Source: a virus. From it: a DNA stretch of 64,000 nucleotides. Below, one piece after another: positions 54,188-60,642 of the stretch. Each line of letters opens with the position of its first letter. Within the stretch, counting starts at the first letter, position 1. The position numbers and the translations under genes are program-made. Below the pieces are notes generated by a model. That model saw nothing but the letters and a program-made list of their open reading frames with translations. It did not search any database and was not told the DNA's origin. The stretch lies in IMG/VR virus record IMGVR_UViG_3300028829_002484, positions 1-64,000 of that record; one strand, written 5' to 3'.

Positions 54188-55377
54188 CTACCTACTTCTC
54201 CTAAATACTTTTTCTTTGTTTCTTCCCATTCAGTTCCTACGATATCACCATAGAAAAGTTTTTCTGGCTTTAGTCTACCTTCATCAAATAACTTACTATA
54301 TCTCTTGATAGCCTTTGGTTTCCACCACTTCATAATATAATCAGAATCTTCGACATACTTTTTCTTCATCTTCAAATCTTTTTCTTCTATCTCACCACGC
54401 AAAAACTCTTTACCATTTTCATAGATATCAGCAAAGTAAATACCACGTTTGAATCCGTGTTGATATTCAGATGCTTTGATTCCAACTGCTTTGAAAATCA
54501 AATTGATTGTCTTTTGTTTTACTCCAGTTGGAGGACCAGCAACGCCCTCTTTTTGTGTAGTAGCCGCTAAGTACTCTTCTTCTTTATTTTCCTTCAACCA
54601 CTGGTGCCATATATCATAAGTCTCATCGTCAGGCTTTAGCGCAATCCTACCTTTAGAAGAACCCATAGTTCTCCAAAGTGGTATAGAGTTATACATAGAA
54701 TGTATTCCGTATAGCGATGTAGTTGATAGTCCAACAAGTGTCTGCCCGTATAGTTTCTTCCAAGCGTCTCTTACAACCGATGAAGTTACTAAAGCGGCTA
54801 CTAACTTACCCCCCAAAAAATTAAAACCTAATGGTTGAGCACAACAAATAGTAGTACCGATGGAAGTATATTTCAATTTACCATCTTTGAACTTATTATC
54901 TTTTGTCCAACCAATAAAATTATCTCTAGCTCCCAATGATGTTACATCAGAGCCTAAACATATAATACCTAAAATCTTTTTAGTTACTTTATCTTTTACA
55001 TAGAACTTTACATTTCTGCCAGGATTAGCAGTAAATTCCATAGTATGAATCAACCTACGAACCAATGTCCACTCTTCATTATGTTTAGTGTTACCTTGTT
55101 CTGTCATCTCAACATAAGGTTCTAAGGCTTCTATCTCTTTGATAGTTTGTTCTTTATTATTTATATCTTTTGGTGTCCAAATAGATTTCTCTATCTTAGA
55201 AAAGTGTGGAGCTTTCTGAGTCATAGAATAGACATCAGCATTGAACTCTAACCATTTTTTATAAAGCGTTTGTTCTTGAACAGACATAGACTTTAGATAG
55301 TCTAAATTATCGATAAACTTCTTACGTTCAGCTTCGAAGTCAAACTTGGGTTCGTCAAAAAAGTCGGTGAAACTCAT
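54184..55377 (-). CDS. DUF4338 / DruA-like protein
   Basis: In this 397-residue protein the central region has G-I-I-C-L-G-S-D-V-T-S-L-G-A-R-D-N-F-I-G-W-T near 140-162. It is followed by a Cys-containing region, N-F-L-G-G-K-L-V-A-A-L and a later Y-G-Q-T-L-V-G-L-S-T. This resembles the DUF4338 family, of which DruA of the Druantia anti-phage system is the known member; its chemistry is not established. The gene overlaps the methyltransferase by four bases, so they form a pair. A ribosome site (AGGAAAA) and a TATTTATA box lie before ATG 55377. Assignment is from pattern and should be checked by profile search. Confidence 0.65.
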   Translation of the reverse strand: MSFTDFFDEPKFDFEAERKKFIDNLDYLKSMSVQEQTLYKKWLEFNADVYSMTQKAPHFSKIEKSIWTPKDINNKEQTIKEIEALEPYVEMTEQGNTKHNEEWTLVRRLIHTMEFTANPGRNVKFYVKDKVTKKILGIICLGSDVTSLGARDNFIGWTKDNKFKDGKLKYTSIGTTICCAQPLGFNFLGGKLVAALVTSSVVRDAWKKLYGQTLVGLSTTSLYGIHSMYNSIPLWRTMGSSKGRIALKPDDETYDIWHQWLKENKEEEYLAATTQKEGVAGPPTGVKQKTINLIFKAVGIKASEYQHGFKRGIYFADIYENGKEFLRGEIEEKDLKMKKKYVEDSDYIMKWWKPKAIKRYSKLFDEGRLKPEKLFYGDIVGTEWEETKKKYLGEVGR

Positions 55378-55387
55378 AACATTTTCC

Positions 55388-55395
55388 TATAAATA
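55388..55395 (-). promoter_or_regulatory. TATTTATA box, 10 bases before the DUF4338 gene
   Basis: Exact octamer in the coding direction (context GAATATTTATAGGAAAA), the closest of the eight copies to a start codon. With the AGGAAAA ribosome site overlapping its end, it may be a promoter with a very short leader or a chance match. Lower confidence than other copies. Confidence 0.4.
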
Positions 55396-55439
55396 TTCAA
55401 TTAGTAATTAGTAAATAGCCTTTGATGGCCGAAAGTTTG

Positions 55440-55511
55440 AGCGGGTGGTGGGAGTCGAACCTACATCTCTTCGATGGTATCGAAGTGTGTTTCCTATAAC
55501 ACTTCACCCGC
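55440..55511 (-). tRNA. tRNA-Gly(ACC)
   Basis: A full cloverleaf can be drawn: acceptor GCGGGTG / CACCCGC, D-arm GTGT ... ACAC with GG in the loop, and anticodon stem CTTCG / CGAAG around loop ATACCAT (anticodon ACC). The T-arm GTAGG / CCCAC has one A-C mismatch and loop TTCGACT. Discriminator T fits glycine. No CCA is encoded. Anticodon ACC reads GGT; glycine tRNAs with A at position 34 are rare in bacteria. It lies between the restriction-like gene and the DUF4338 gene. Confidence 0.88.
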
Positions 55512-55553
55512 AATAATATATATCTATATAATACCTGAAATACAATTTTATTT

Positions 55554-56147
55554 TTAGTATTTCTCATTTACATAGACAAACTCTATAATTGGGTTTGAAT
55601 CAACAACCTCAACTGATACAGAGTTACAATTAGTAGTTGGAAGTTTCTTAGCACCTTCAGCAATCAACTTCATAGTCTTTTCTTCTCTCTTATTGTTATT
55701 AGCCATCAAAGTATCACATACATAAGTTGTGTCTACTTTTACAATAGCGACAACATCACCACCATAATGAAGTGAGAAGTAGTGGTTACATTCTCTATAC
55801 CTATTGATACTTTCAGCAGAGTAAGCACCATTATAGACACCAGCTGCTTTCAAAGTAGTTCCACGAACATTGTTACCTAAGAACTTATCTAACTCTTTCT
55901 TATCCAAAGTTACAGACTTATACTCAGCTTTAGAACCATCTGCTTCATGAGCATCAGCACCAAATGTCTCATCATTGTCTCCACCATTAGAAGCACCTTC
56001 GAAAACCTCATGTCCTAAAATAGAACCAACCTGAAGTTCTCTAAATTTATATTTATCAAATGGGTTACTTACTCCCATATTTGAAGCCAATTCATATACC
56101 ATAGAAATATGATAATTGATGTCTGTTTCGATTTGATTCTTATTCAT
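55554..56147 (-). CDS. PD-(D/E)XK restriction-endonuclease-like protein
   Basis: The frame opens at 56165, but ATG 56147 has a GAGGAAAA ribosome site, giving 197 residues (MNKNQIETDINYH...). Near residues 38-78 it has F-R-E-L-Q-V-G-S-I-L-G-H-E-V-F-E-G, then G-A-D-A-H-E-A-D-G and A-E-Y-K-S-V. This D...E-x-K metal pattern is like that of type II restriction enzymes and related phage proteins. A G-x-Y-x-G/Y-S-L-H-Y-G-G segment follows. No membrane segment is present. An early-type promoter lies 25-55 bases upstream. With the methyltransferase two genes downstream it might form a restriction-modification pair, but the gap and a tRNA lie between them. Confidence 0.68.
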   Translation of the reverse strand: MNKNQIETDINYHISMVYELASNMGVSNPFDKYKFRELQVGSILGHEVFEGASNGGDNDETFGADAHEADGSKAEYKSVTLDKKELDKFLGNNVRGTTLKAAGVYNGAYSAESINRYRECNHYFSLHYGGDVVAIVKVDTTYVCDTLMANNNKREEKTMKLIAEGAKKLPTTNCNSVSVEVVDSNPIIEFVYVNEKY

Positions 56148-56171
56148 TTTATTTTCCTCTTTCATTATATA

Positions 56172-56202
56172 TAAAGCTACACATTTTTGAGCATATATAC
56201 AA
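56172..56202 (-). promoter_or_regulatory. Early-type promoter before the restriction-like gene
   Basis: TTG at 56200-56202 and TAGCTTTA at 56172-56179 (minus strand), 20 bases apart. The upstream AAATCTGGACTTTTT matches the copy at 58272-58302. TATATATAATG follows. The gene begins 25 bases downstream. Bacteroidota-type promoter by pattern. Confidence 0.7.
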
Positions 56203-56317
56203 GTAAAAAGTCCAGATTTATTGATCTTTTTTTATACTCACTCATTTGTGTTTACATGATCCATGGAGTGAGAAATTGCAGTATCGGCATACTTTTATTC
56301 CAGAAAAGCTCATTTAT

Positions 56318-56581
56318 TTACCAAAAGGGATTTTCACTTTCAATATTAGGTATATCTTTTGGGTCTGGTATCATCTCAATAACCGAATTTTCATCTACTG
56401 AATCAGCCCATTCAGGAGTCCACTCTTCTTCTGTACTATCTAATATACTAATATCAACACAATTTTTATCAGCTAATATCTTACTGAGTTTCTTTTCATC
56501 ATCAGCCCAAATAGAAAATGTAACAACTATTCCATTTGGTTTACCTAACGACATATCTTTTGCTTTTATTTTATACCACAT
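56318..56581 (-). CDS. Small hypothetical protein directly after tRNA-Ala
   Basis: An 87-residue acidic protein (MWYKIKAKDMSLGKPNGIVVTFSIWADDEKKLSKILADK...) of unknown family, with a beta-strand rich N-terminal half and an acidic, Pro-rich tail. ATG 56581 lies only six bases after the end of tRNA-Ala, so any ribosome site would be inside the tRNA. The true start could instead be M10. It is the last gene of the HAD-UvdE transcript. I see no motif. Confidence 0.6.
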   Translation of the reverse strand: MWYKIKAKDMSLGKPNGIVVTFSIWADDEKKLSKILADKNCVDISILDSTEEEWTPEWADSVDENSVIEMIPDPKDIPNIESENPFW

Positions 56582-56587
56582 AATATG

Positions 56588-56660
56588 TGGAGCTGACAGG
56601 GATCGAACCTGCGACTTCTTCCGTGCAAGGGAAGCGCTCTCCCAACTGAGCTACAGCCCC
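56588..56660 (-). tRNA. tRNA-Ala(TGC)
   Basis: Cloverleaf: acceptor GGGGCTG / CAGCTCC (one G-T pair), D-arm TAGCTCAGTTGGGAGAGC, and anticodon stem CTTCC / GGAAG with loop CTTGCAC (anticodon TGC). The T-arm is GCAGG / CCTGT with loop TTCGATC. Discriminator A, no encoded CCA. Its first ten bases overlap the last codons and the TAG stop of the UvdE gene, and the next gene starts six bases after it. Confidence 0.95.
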
Positions 56661-57595
56661 ATATGTAATTCCTTATATTTTTCTACTGCTAGTTCTTTGT
56701 GTTTAGCTTCTACCATAACATCAATCTCATTACCATAAGTATTGATTTTTTGTAAAACATAATCTGAATGAGCTTGAACTCTGATAGTCTCATCTTTCTG
56801 TTCATCTCGTCTACTCTCTGAATAGTGAGTAGCTGGTGTGATACCATCAGGCCAAGTTGATATAGCCAACTCCAAAGCTTGTTGTTCTGATAAATCGCCT
56901 GTACAAAACTGATGGTGGTGGTAATCAAATACGATAGGAATACCAATTACTTTGTAAACACCATCATACAAATCCCTAACTGAATACATACTAGCTTTGT
57001 CATCGTTTTCTACTGTTAGTCTACTCTGTACAGATTTTGGTAACATTTTGAAGTTTTCACAGAATCTCTTCATAGCTGATTCTTTATCTCCATAAGCACC
57101 ACCAATATGAATATTGATTTTGTTGTATGGCGTCTCACTTAGTCCCATCATATCAAATGTAGCAGCATGGTCAGTCAAATCACCAATACAATTTTCAACT
57201 ACATGCGGATGTGGCGATGTAAGTACATTGAAAGGACCTGGATGAGATGTGATACGAATATTATGAGTTTTAGCTTTCACGCCAGCAGAGTGTAAGTATT
57301 GTCTAATCTTTTCAATATCTTTCAAGTCATCCCATTCATACTCAGACTTCCAAGGTGCGAGGCCTGATGTGATACGAAAGAAATTGTACCCATTCAGTAT
57401 ATTCCAATCCATAATCTTATCTAAGTCCATAGCATTGGCTAGTGTAAGTTCACTAGCATAGTCTACACCCTTAGATAGAAATGTTCGTTTTATCATACTC
57501 CTACCAGTAGTTATCGGCTTTACACCTTTAGGTTGACCACCATATTTTTGTGGGTACGACAATTGCATGTTGATACAAGCATATCCTATATTCAT
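56651..57595 (-). CDS. uvdE: UV-damage endonuclease UvdE/UvsE-like
   Basis: ATG 57595 is chosen over 57601 because AGAGG then stands at a good distance and the stop of a 47-residue gene overlaps it as TAATG. The 314-residue TIM-barrel enzyme nicks DNA at UV photoproducts. Family motifs: M-N-I-G-Y-A at the start, F-F-R-I-T-S-G near 73, I-T-S-H-P-G-P-F-N-V-L near 113, V-E-N-D-D-K near 200, V-F-D-Y-H-H-H-Q near 225, H-S-D-Y and V-M-V-E-A-K near the end, which include metal ligands. It runs into tRNA-Ala. It probably repairs phage DNA in sunlit water. Confidence 0.93.
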   Translation of the reverse strand: MNIGYACINMQLSYPQKYGGQPKGVKPITTGRSMIKRTFLSKGVDYASELTLANAMDLDKIMDWNILNGYNFFRITSGLAPWKSEYEWDDLKDIEKIRQYLHSAGVKAKTHNIRITSHPGPFNVLTSPHPHVVENCIGDLTDHAATFDMMGLSETPYNKINIHIGGAYGDKESAMKRFCENFKMLPKSVQSRLTVENDDKASMYSVRDLYDGVYKVIGIPIVFDYHHHQFCTGDLSEQQALELAISTWPDGITPATHYSESRRDEQKDETIRVQAHSDYVLQKINTYGNEIDVMVEAKHKELAVEKYKELHMGL

Positions 57596-57738
57596 TACCA
57601 TTCCTCTCTTCTTCCAAAGTTATTTTTTTCTATTCGCTTTTTTAGATGTCTCTTATACATCATCATAAAGATTACATTTTTAAATAGTGAGATGATGCCA
57701 TCAAACCACCAAAAAATTTTTAGTAAAAAGTACGGCAT
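57595..57738 (-). CDS. Translationally coupled micro-protein (47 residues)
   Basis: A frame with ATG at 57738 overlaps the stop of the HAD gene as TGATG, and its TAA overlaps the uvdE start as TAATG. It encodes MPYFLLKIFWWFDGIISLF..., a hydrophobic, aromatic first half (residues 1-27, possible membrane helix) and a basic second half (KRHLKKRIEKNNFGRREEW). Both junctions are typical of coupled translation, which is why I accept it. No family is known. Confidence 0.6.
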   Translation of the reverse strand: MPYFLLKIFWWFDGIISLFKNVIFMMMYKRHLKKRIEKNNFGRREEW

Positions 57739-58250
57739 CAAAAATCACCAGGAGCAACTTGAAATGTATTCAATCCCAAATCTCTCCACATCTTCACAAC
57801 CTTATCTCTATCATCAACGACAAGAAAAACATCATTGATATCAACAAAGGTATCTAACATAGATTTCTTTAGGATTTCATCAGGCATAAATCTCATAGCT
57901 TTAGTAGCTGGATTTCCAATAGCAATTGGCCATGAATCAGCTTTGAACTTATCAGGCCTCATCACTAACAAATCAAATGGTACATTGTGAATTTTCAACC
58001 AATCTTTAGTAGCATAGAAAGCCCTATCATTTCTACCTGAGAAGATTACAATTTTGAATCCATCAGCTTTGAACATTTGAGCCATTTTGATTACTGGTAA
58101 ATTTGGTTTATCCCAATCCATAATAGAAGTAGGTGAAGCAAATATCTTCCAATCTAATTTACCATTAGGTTTGAGAGATTTATCCCTACGAATATCGATA
58201 TCAGCAAGAGTCCCATCCAAATCAAATATTATTGTTTTTTTATCTTTCAT
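57738..58250 (-). CDS. HAD-family phosphatase, PseT (Pnkp) phosphatase-like
   Basis: ATG 58250 is chosen over 58265 because AAGGG stands before it. The 170-residue protein has the HAD nucleophile motif I-F-D-L-D-G-T-L-A-D (about 8-17), motif II F-S-G-R-N-D, a lysine in P-D-K-F-K, and the acidic V-V-D-D-R-D-K near the end with W-R-D-L-G-L-N-T-F-Q-V-A-P-G-D-F. The last segment resembles the C-terminal 3'-phosphatase of T4 polynucleotide kinase. It would clean 3'-phosphate DNA or RNA ends, sensible beside the UV endonuclease. No kinase domain is attached; a kinase lies at 11.8-12.9 kb. An early-type promoter lies 22 bases upstream. Confidence 0.83.
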   Translation of the reverse strand: MKDKKTIIFDLDGTLADIDIRRDKSLKPNGKLDWKIFASPTSIMDWDKPNLPVIKMAQMFKADGFKIVIFSGRNDRAFYATKDWLKIHNVPFDLLVMRPDKFKADSWPIAIGNPATKAMRFMPDEILKKSMLDTFVDINDVFLVVDDRDKVVKMWRDLGLNTFQVAPGDF

Positions 58251-58271
58251 ATTTATCCCTTTCATAACATA

Positions 58272-58302
58272 TAAAGCTACGAATAAATTTGCTAAGATAC
58301 AA
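58272..58302 (-). promoter_or_regulatory. Early-type promoter before the HAD-UvdE transcript
   Basis: TTG at 58300-58302 and TAGCTTTA at 58272-58279 (minus strand), 20 bases apart, with AATCTGGACTTTTT just upstream as in the copy at 56172-56202. TATATG follows. It drives the HAD, micro-protein, uvdE and tRNA-Ala genes. Bacteroidota-type by pattern. Confidence 0.7.
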
Positions 58303-58328
58303 GCAAAAAGTCCAGATTTTTTTATTTT

Positions 58329-58736
58329 TTATACTGTTTGTGGTGTTATTAGAGTAGTGAGTATAGCAGCCGATAATGTTGCTAATTGTGTTCCGACTAA
58401 AGCGGCTGATGCTGGAAATGATGGTGATGGTGCTCCCGCAACAGCAACAGATTGTGGTATAGTAGCGACTATGGTTCCTTGTATAGTAGCTATCTGAGCT
58501 AAAATAGTTGCTGTAGTATTTAGTCCAATTTTAGCTGGTGGTTGTATTGCTCCGCTTGGTAAAAGAGTAGTCTGTATAATTCCAATTGATGTACCAGCGG
58601 ATGTTATAGCTGTAACTGCTGGTACGATAGCAGCTCCATATCCAGCCAAAGCAGCTGTAGCAGTAACATTGATTGGTATAGCCGCATCAATAAATCCTTT
58701 AGCTGCTATTGCTGGTGGTAATAATATACTAGCCAT
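58329..58736 (-). CDS. Nearly charge-free hydrophobic protein (Ala/Ile/Thr-rich), unknown
   Basis: This 135-residue protein has only three charged residues (K13, D17, K69) and no Glu, Arg, His, Cys or Trp. Ala, Ile, Thr, Val and Pro dominate, in blocks such as V-P-A-V-T-A-I-T-S-A-G-T-S-I-G and T-I-V-A-T-I-P-Q-S-V-A-V-A-G. Several segments of 15-20 residues are hydrophobic enough to insert into a membrane, but the many Thr and Ala also suit a beta-rich or virion-internal protein. Its start overlaps a 25-residue membrane peptide gene as TAATG. No family recognised. Confidence 0.7.
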   Translation of the reverse strand: MASILLPPAIAAKGFIDAAIPINVTATAALAGYGAAIVPAVTAITSAGTSIGIIQTTLLPSGAIQPPAKIGLNTTATILAQIATIQGTIVATIPQSVAVAGAPSPSFPASAALVGTQLATLSAAILTTLITPQTV

Positions 58737-58813
58737 TAGTCATCCATATAAATAAAAAGTAATGACATAAAAACACAATGAAATATTACGAATATTAGTA
58801 GCATTGTTCCCAT
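58736..58813 (-). CDS. 25-residue membrane peptide coupled to the charge-free protein
   Basis: ATG 58813 follows a perfect ACAGGAGAT ribosome site. The peptide, M-G-T-M-L-L-I-F-V-I-F-H-C-V-F-M-S-L-L-F-I-Y-M-D-D, is essentially one membrane helix ending in two Asp. Its TAA overlaps the next start as TAATG. The strong ribosome site and coupled junction argue that it is made. A structured region lies directly upstream. Confidence 0.65.
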   Translation of the reverse strand: MGTMLLIFVIFHCVFMSLLFIYMDD

Positions 58814-58829
58814 TTATATCTCCTGTAAT

Positions 58830-58936
58830 TTTAGCCTGGTTCCACGTTCGGTAGTCACCAGTAACCAACCATAGGCCTATTTGTTCAGATAGACTAACTG
58901 GCAGTTTCTTTATCCACTAACTTCCCTCTGGCTAAA
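58830..58936 (-). ncRNA. Candidate structured RNA / cis-regulatory leader
   Basis: This 107-base stretch between two small genes has no reading frame and is clearly richer in G and C than its surroundings. Minus strand: a terminal stem TTTAGCC (58930-58936) / GGCTAAA (58830-58836) encloses several hairpins: AACT-GCC-AGTT, CTAT...ATAG, and GCCT-AT-GGTT pairing with AACC-AGGC around an inner GTTGGT/ACC-GAAC hairpin. The GGC of the terminal stem is also used by the AGGC arm, so the two pairings exclude each other. The ribosome site of the 25-residue peptide follows by 12 bases. A riboswitch or attenuator is possible. It matches no family I know. Confidence 0.5.
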
Positions 58937-58951
58937 GTGGTAATTATATTT

Positions 58952-59083
58952 CTACTCGCCCATCCAAGATTCATCAGCCATTTCTGAATATTGTTCAATA
59001 TAAGAAATCACTTCTCTTACTAAATCCCAATCTTCGTCATCTCTAGCTTCTTTCAATGTGTTTAGTATCCAATCCATATCCAT
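58952..59083 (-). CDS. Small acidic protein (43 residues)
   Basis: ATG 59083 begins MDMDWILNTLKEARDDEDWDLVREVISYIEQ..., a helical acidic protein ending SEMADESWMGE. A GGAG site stands nearby and a TATTTATA box lies 24 bases upstream. The box and ribosome site support a real gene. Its composition recalls small DNA-mimic-like or inhibitor proteins of phages, but that is only a guess. No family recognised. Confidence 0.6.
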   Translation of the reverse strand: MDMDWILNTLKEARDDEDWDLVREVISYIEQYSEMADESWMGE

Positions 59084-59107
59084 ATTACATTTCTCCGACT
59101 TGATGGA

Positions 59108-59115
59108 TATAAATA
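59108..59115 (-). promoter_or_regulatory. TATTTATA box, 24 bases before the 43-residue gene
   Basis: Exact octamer in the coding direction (context CATATTTATATCC). It would start the transcript of the 43-residue gene, the structured leader and the charge-free protein. Promoter role inferred. Confidence 0.5.
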
Positions 59116-59117
59116 TG

Positions 59118-59441
59118 TTACTTAGTCAATTTTTCTTCTAAATCATTTCGTAAATCAAAATATTTTTTTGCAAGAGATGGTATGTTTGATAAATTAGATA
59201 CCCCACCCGTTACATCAGTATTTATGTCTAACTTTGTTGTAAACATATTTACCAACATAGAAAATCCAAATGTCTGTAGTATAGTGAGTTCTGGTAATCC
59301 AAATATAAATGGCATTAGCCAATTCCATAAAAGCATCATAGGTAAGCTAAGTAAAAATCCAACTAATACAAATGTACCCATGCCATACAGAAATGACTTT
59401 GCTAAAATAAAGTATTTATTAGATAAATAATTCTTCTTCAT
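59118..59441 (-). CDS. Small membrane protein with LWNWLMP motif
   Basis: The frame extends to 59495, but ATG 59441 gives a natural membrane protein of 107 residues (MKKNYLSNKYFILAKSF...). Two membrane helices lie near residues 16-38 and 52-70, joined by L-L-W-N-W-L-M-P-F-I-F-G-L-P-E-L-T. I recognise this motif from small Bacteroidota and phage membrane proteins of unknown function. The tail is a soluble helix with a coiled-coil look. It overlaps the upstream small membrane gene by 23 bases. It belongs to the chain of small genes behind the peptide deformylase. Confidence 0.65.
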   Translation of the reverse strand: MKKNYLSNKYFILAKSFLYGMGTFVLVGFLLSLPMMLLWNWLMPFIFGLPELTILQTFGFSMLVNMFTTKLDINTDVTGGVSNLSNIPSLAKKYFDLRNDLEEKLTK

Positions 59442-59595
59442 AATCTTTCTTTTTCTTTTGTTTATAAAAAAATATAGAGTATATAGATTTAGCAATATAA
59501 CTAAATACTAATGCTAAATAGAACTGTATCTTTAGAAGATACATCCCTATATCTAAATCTTTTATGATACTTTCTATGTATCTTTTTGTAATCAT
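59419..59595 (-). CDS. Small membrane protein (58 residues)
   Basis: ATG 59595 is chosen because it overlaps the previous stop as ATGA; a start at 59604 is also possible. The protein (MITKRYIESIIKDLDIGMYLLKIQFYLALVFSYIAKSIYSIFFYKQ...) has one membrane helix near residues 20-42 and a basic then acidic tail. It overlaps the next gene by 23 bases. No family recognised. Confidence 0.55.
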   Translation of the reverse strand: MITKRYIESIIKDLDIGMYLLKIQFYLALVFSYIAKSIYSIFFYKQKKKKDYEEELFI

Positions 59596-59747
59596 AAATG
59601 CCATCCCATTATTATAAAATGAAAATATAGATATGTCAATAATAAGTATAATGCTATTTTCAAATAATCAAAAAATTCGTCTTGTTTTGAATAAGTTTTT
59701 ATTCTTTTTTTACGTTCAACCGTATCCCACTTTCCTAGTCTGCCCAT
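59592..59747 (-). CDS. Small membrane protein (51 residues)
   Basis: ATG 59747 lies inside the end of the upstream gene and TGA overlaps the next start as ATGA. The protein (MGRLGKWDTVERKKRIKTYSKQDEFFDYLK...) has a basic N-terminal half and one C-terminal membrane helix (ALYLLLTYLYFHFIIMGW). The ribosome site is weak, so coupled translation is likely. The shared junctions are the main support. Confidence 0.55.
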   Translation of the reverse strand: MGRLGKWDTVERKKRIKTYSKQDEFFDYLKIALYLLLTYLYFHFIIMGWHL

Positions 59748-60091
59748 TGTTGTCCATCCGTAAAAGGTAATCTAACTAAATAATAAGGTTTATTGTCTAC
59801 ATAAAACATTTCTCTCATAGCATATCTATTGGTTTCTTCAAATACTATTCTATCCATAATAACTTCCATAGTCTCTTCCATTTGAGGTTTATGTAGATTG
59901 TCCCAACCTAACCCCTCTACAATTTCTATTTTTATTTGACAATGAACGTCCCAAGACGGAACTAATCTGTACGCTATTATTTCAGGCTTCTCTGATAGTA
60001 ATATAGGATTTTGCTGTCCCTTTAGACTACCAAACATTACTGCTACTAAAGCAATTATTATATGAATTACTGTTAGATTTATTCTTTTCAT
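59735..60091 (-). CDS. Secreted or membrane-anchored small protein
   Basis: This 118-residue protein has an N-terminal signal or anchor (MKRINLTVIHIIIALVAVMFGSLKGQQ; possible cleavage after about residue 25). A soluble domain with alternating strands follows, including I-E-I-V-E-G-L-G-W-D and the closing D-N-K-P-Y-Y-L-V-R-L-P-F-T-D-G-Q-Q-W. It overlaps the upstream gene by four bases and the next gene by 13. It could act in the periplasm. Function unknown. Confidence 0.65.
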   Translation of the reverse strand: MKRINLTVIHIIIALVAVMFGSLKGQQNPILLSEKPEIIAYRLVPSWDVHCQIKIEIVEGLGWDNLHKPQMEETMEVIMDRIVFEETNRYAMREMFYVDNKPYYLVRLPFTDGQQWAD

Positions 60092-60642
60092 TTTTTATCC
60101 TTTTTGACTTTTAGTTTTTTCAATTCCTCTTCTGAGAAGTTATCGAAATATTTACTGTCTAATAATTTTGTATGTGATAAATGTAACTCTTCTCTTGTAG
60201 CTACATTTATAAGAAAGTATGGCGACTTTTTTCTAGTAGACTCACCAGCTGCTGTTCTTTCTTCAAAAGGTGAAAATAATATTGCTTTATATTTTCTACT
60301 TTCATCAGACCAATTCTTTAGAAATCCTTGTATACTTTTCTGATAAGAATCTCTTGGTACATCTTTCCATTTTAGTTCTTCTGTATCCATACATATAAAT
60401 ACTGCTGAAGTAAAATCTGAATCGAAGAACTTTCTCCATAATTCGTTTAGTGGTTTTTCACCAGGTCTCCAAACCTCTATCATAAGTTTATAACTTTGTA
60501 ATTCAGCTTTTAGAAAAGGACATACTGGCATTCCACTAAATGCTTCGTTTGGCGTTTGTAAATAATCTAAATAGACATTTACTTCATCCTTTACTTGTAA
60601 ATCACTTTTATCTATATCAAATAATTCTAACTGATACAACAT
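60088..60642 (-). CDS. Hypothetical protein downstream of the deformylase
   Basis: This 184-residue protein contains E-A-F-S-G-M-P-V-C-P-F-L-K-A-E-L near 33-48 and V-F-I-C-M-D-T-E-E-L near 82-91, with a very basic C-terminal tail (EEELKKLKVKKDKK). The C-P-F motif occurs in several uncharacterised proteins and may bind metal or sulfur, but this is uncertain. The gene overlaps the peptide deformylase gene by 16 bases and the next gene by four. No membrane segment is present. Confidence 0.68.
   Translation of the reverse strand: MLYQLELFDIDKSDLQVKDEVNVYLDYLQTPNEAFSGMPVCPFLKAELQSYKLMIEVWRPGEKPLNELWRKFFDSDFTSAVFICMDTEELKWKDVPRDSYQKSIQGFLKNWSDESRKYKAILFSPFEERTAAGESTRKKSPYFLINVATREELHLSHTKLLDSKYFDNFSEEELKKLKVKKDKK

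Noticed and set aside
54184-56147. Simple type II restriction-modification pair
   Set aside because: The restriction-like gene and the methyltransferase are separated by a tRNA, a promoter box and another gene, so they are not a standard pair; kept only as a hypothesis.
58747-58754. Ninth TATTTATA octamer
   Set aside because: It lies inside the 25-residue membrane peptide gene and its distance to the next start is explained by that coding sequence.
58830-58936. Known riboswitch (cobalamin, TPP, SAM types)
   Set aside because: A GGGAAG...GTGG segment slightly recalls the cobalamin core, but the order and spacing of other conserved parts do not fit.
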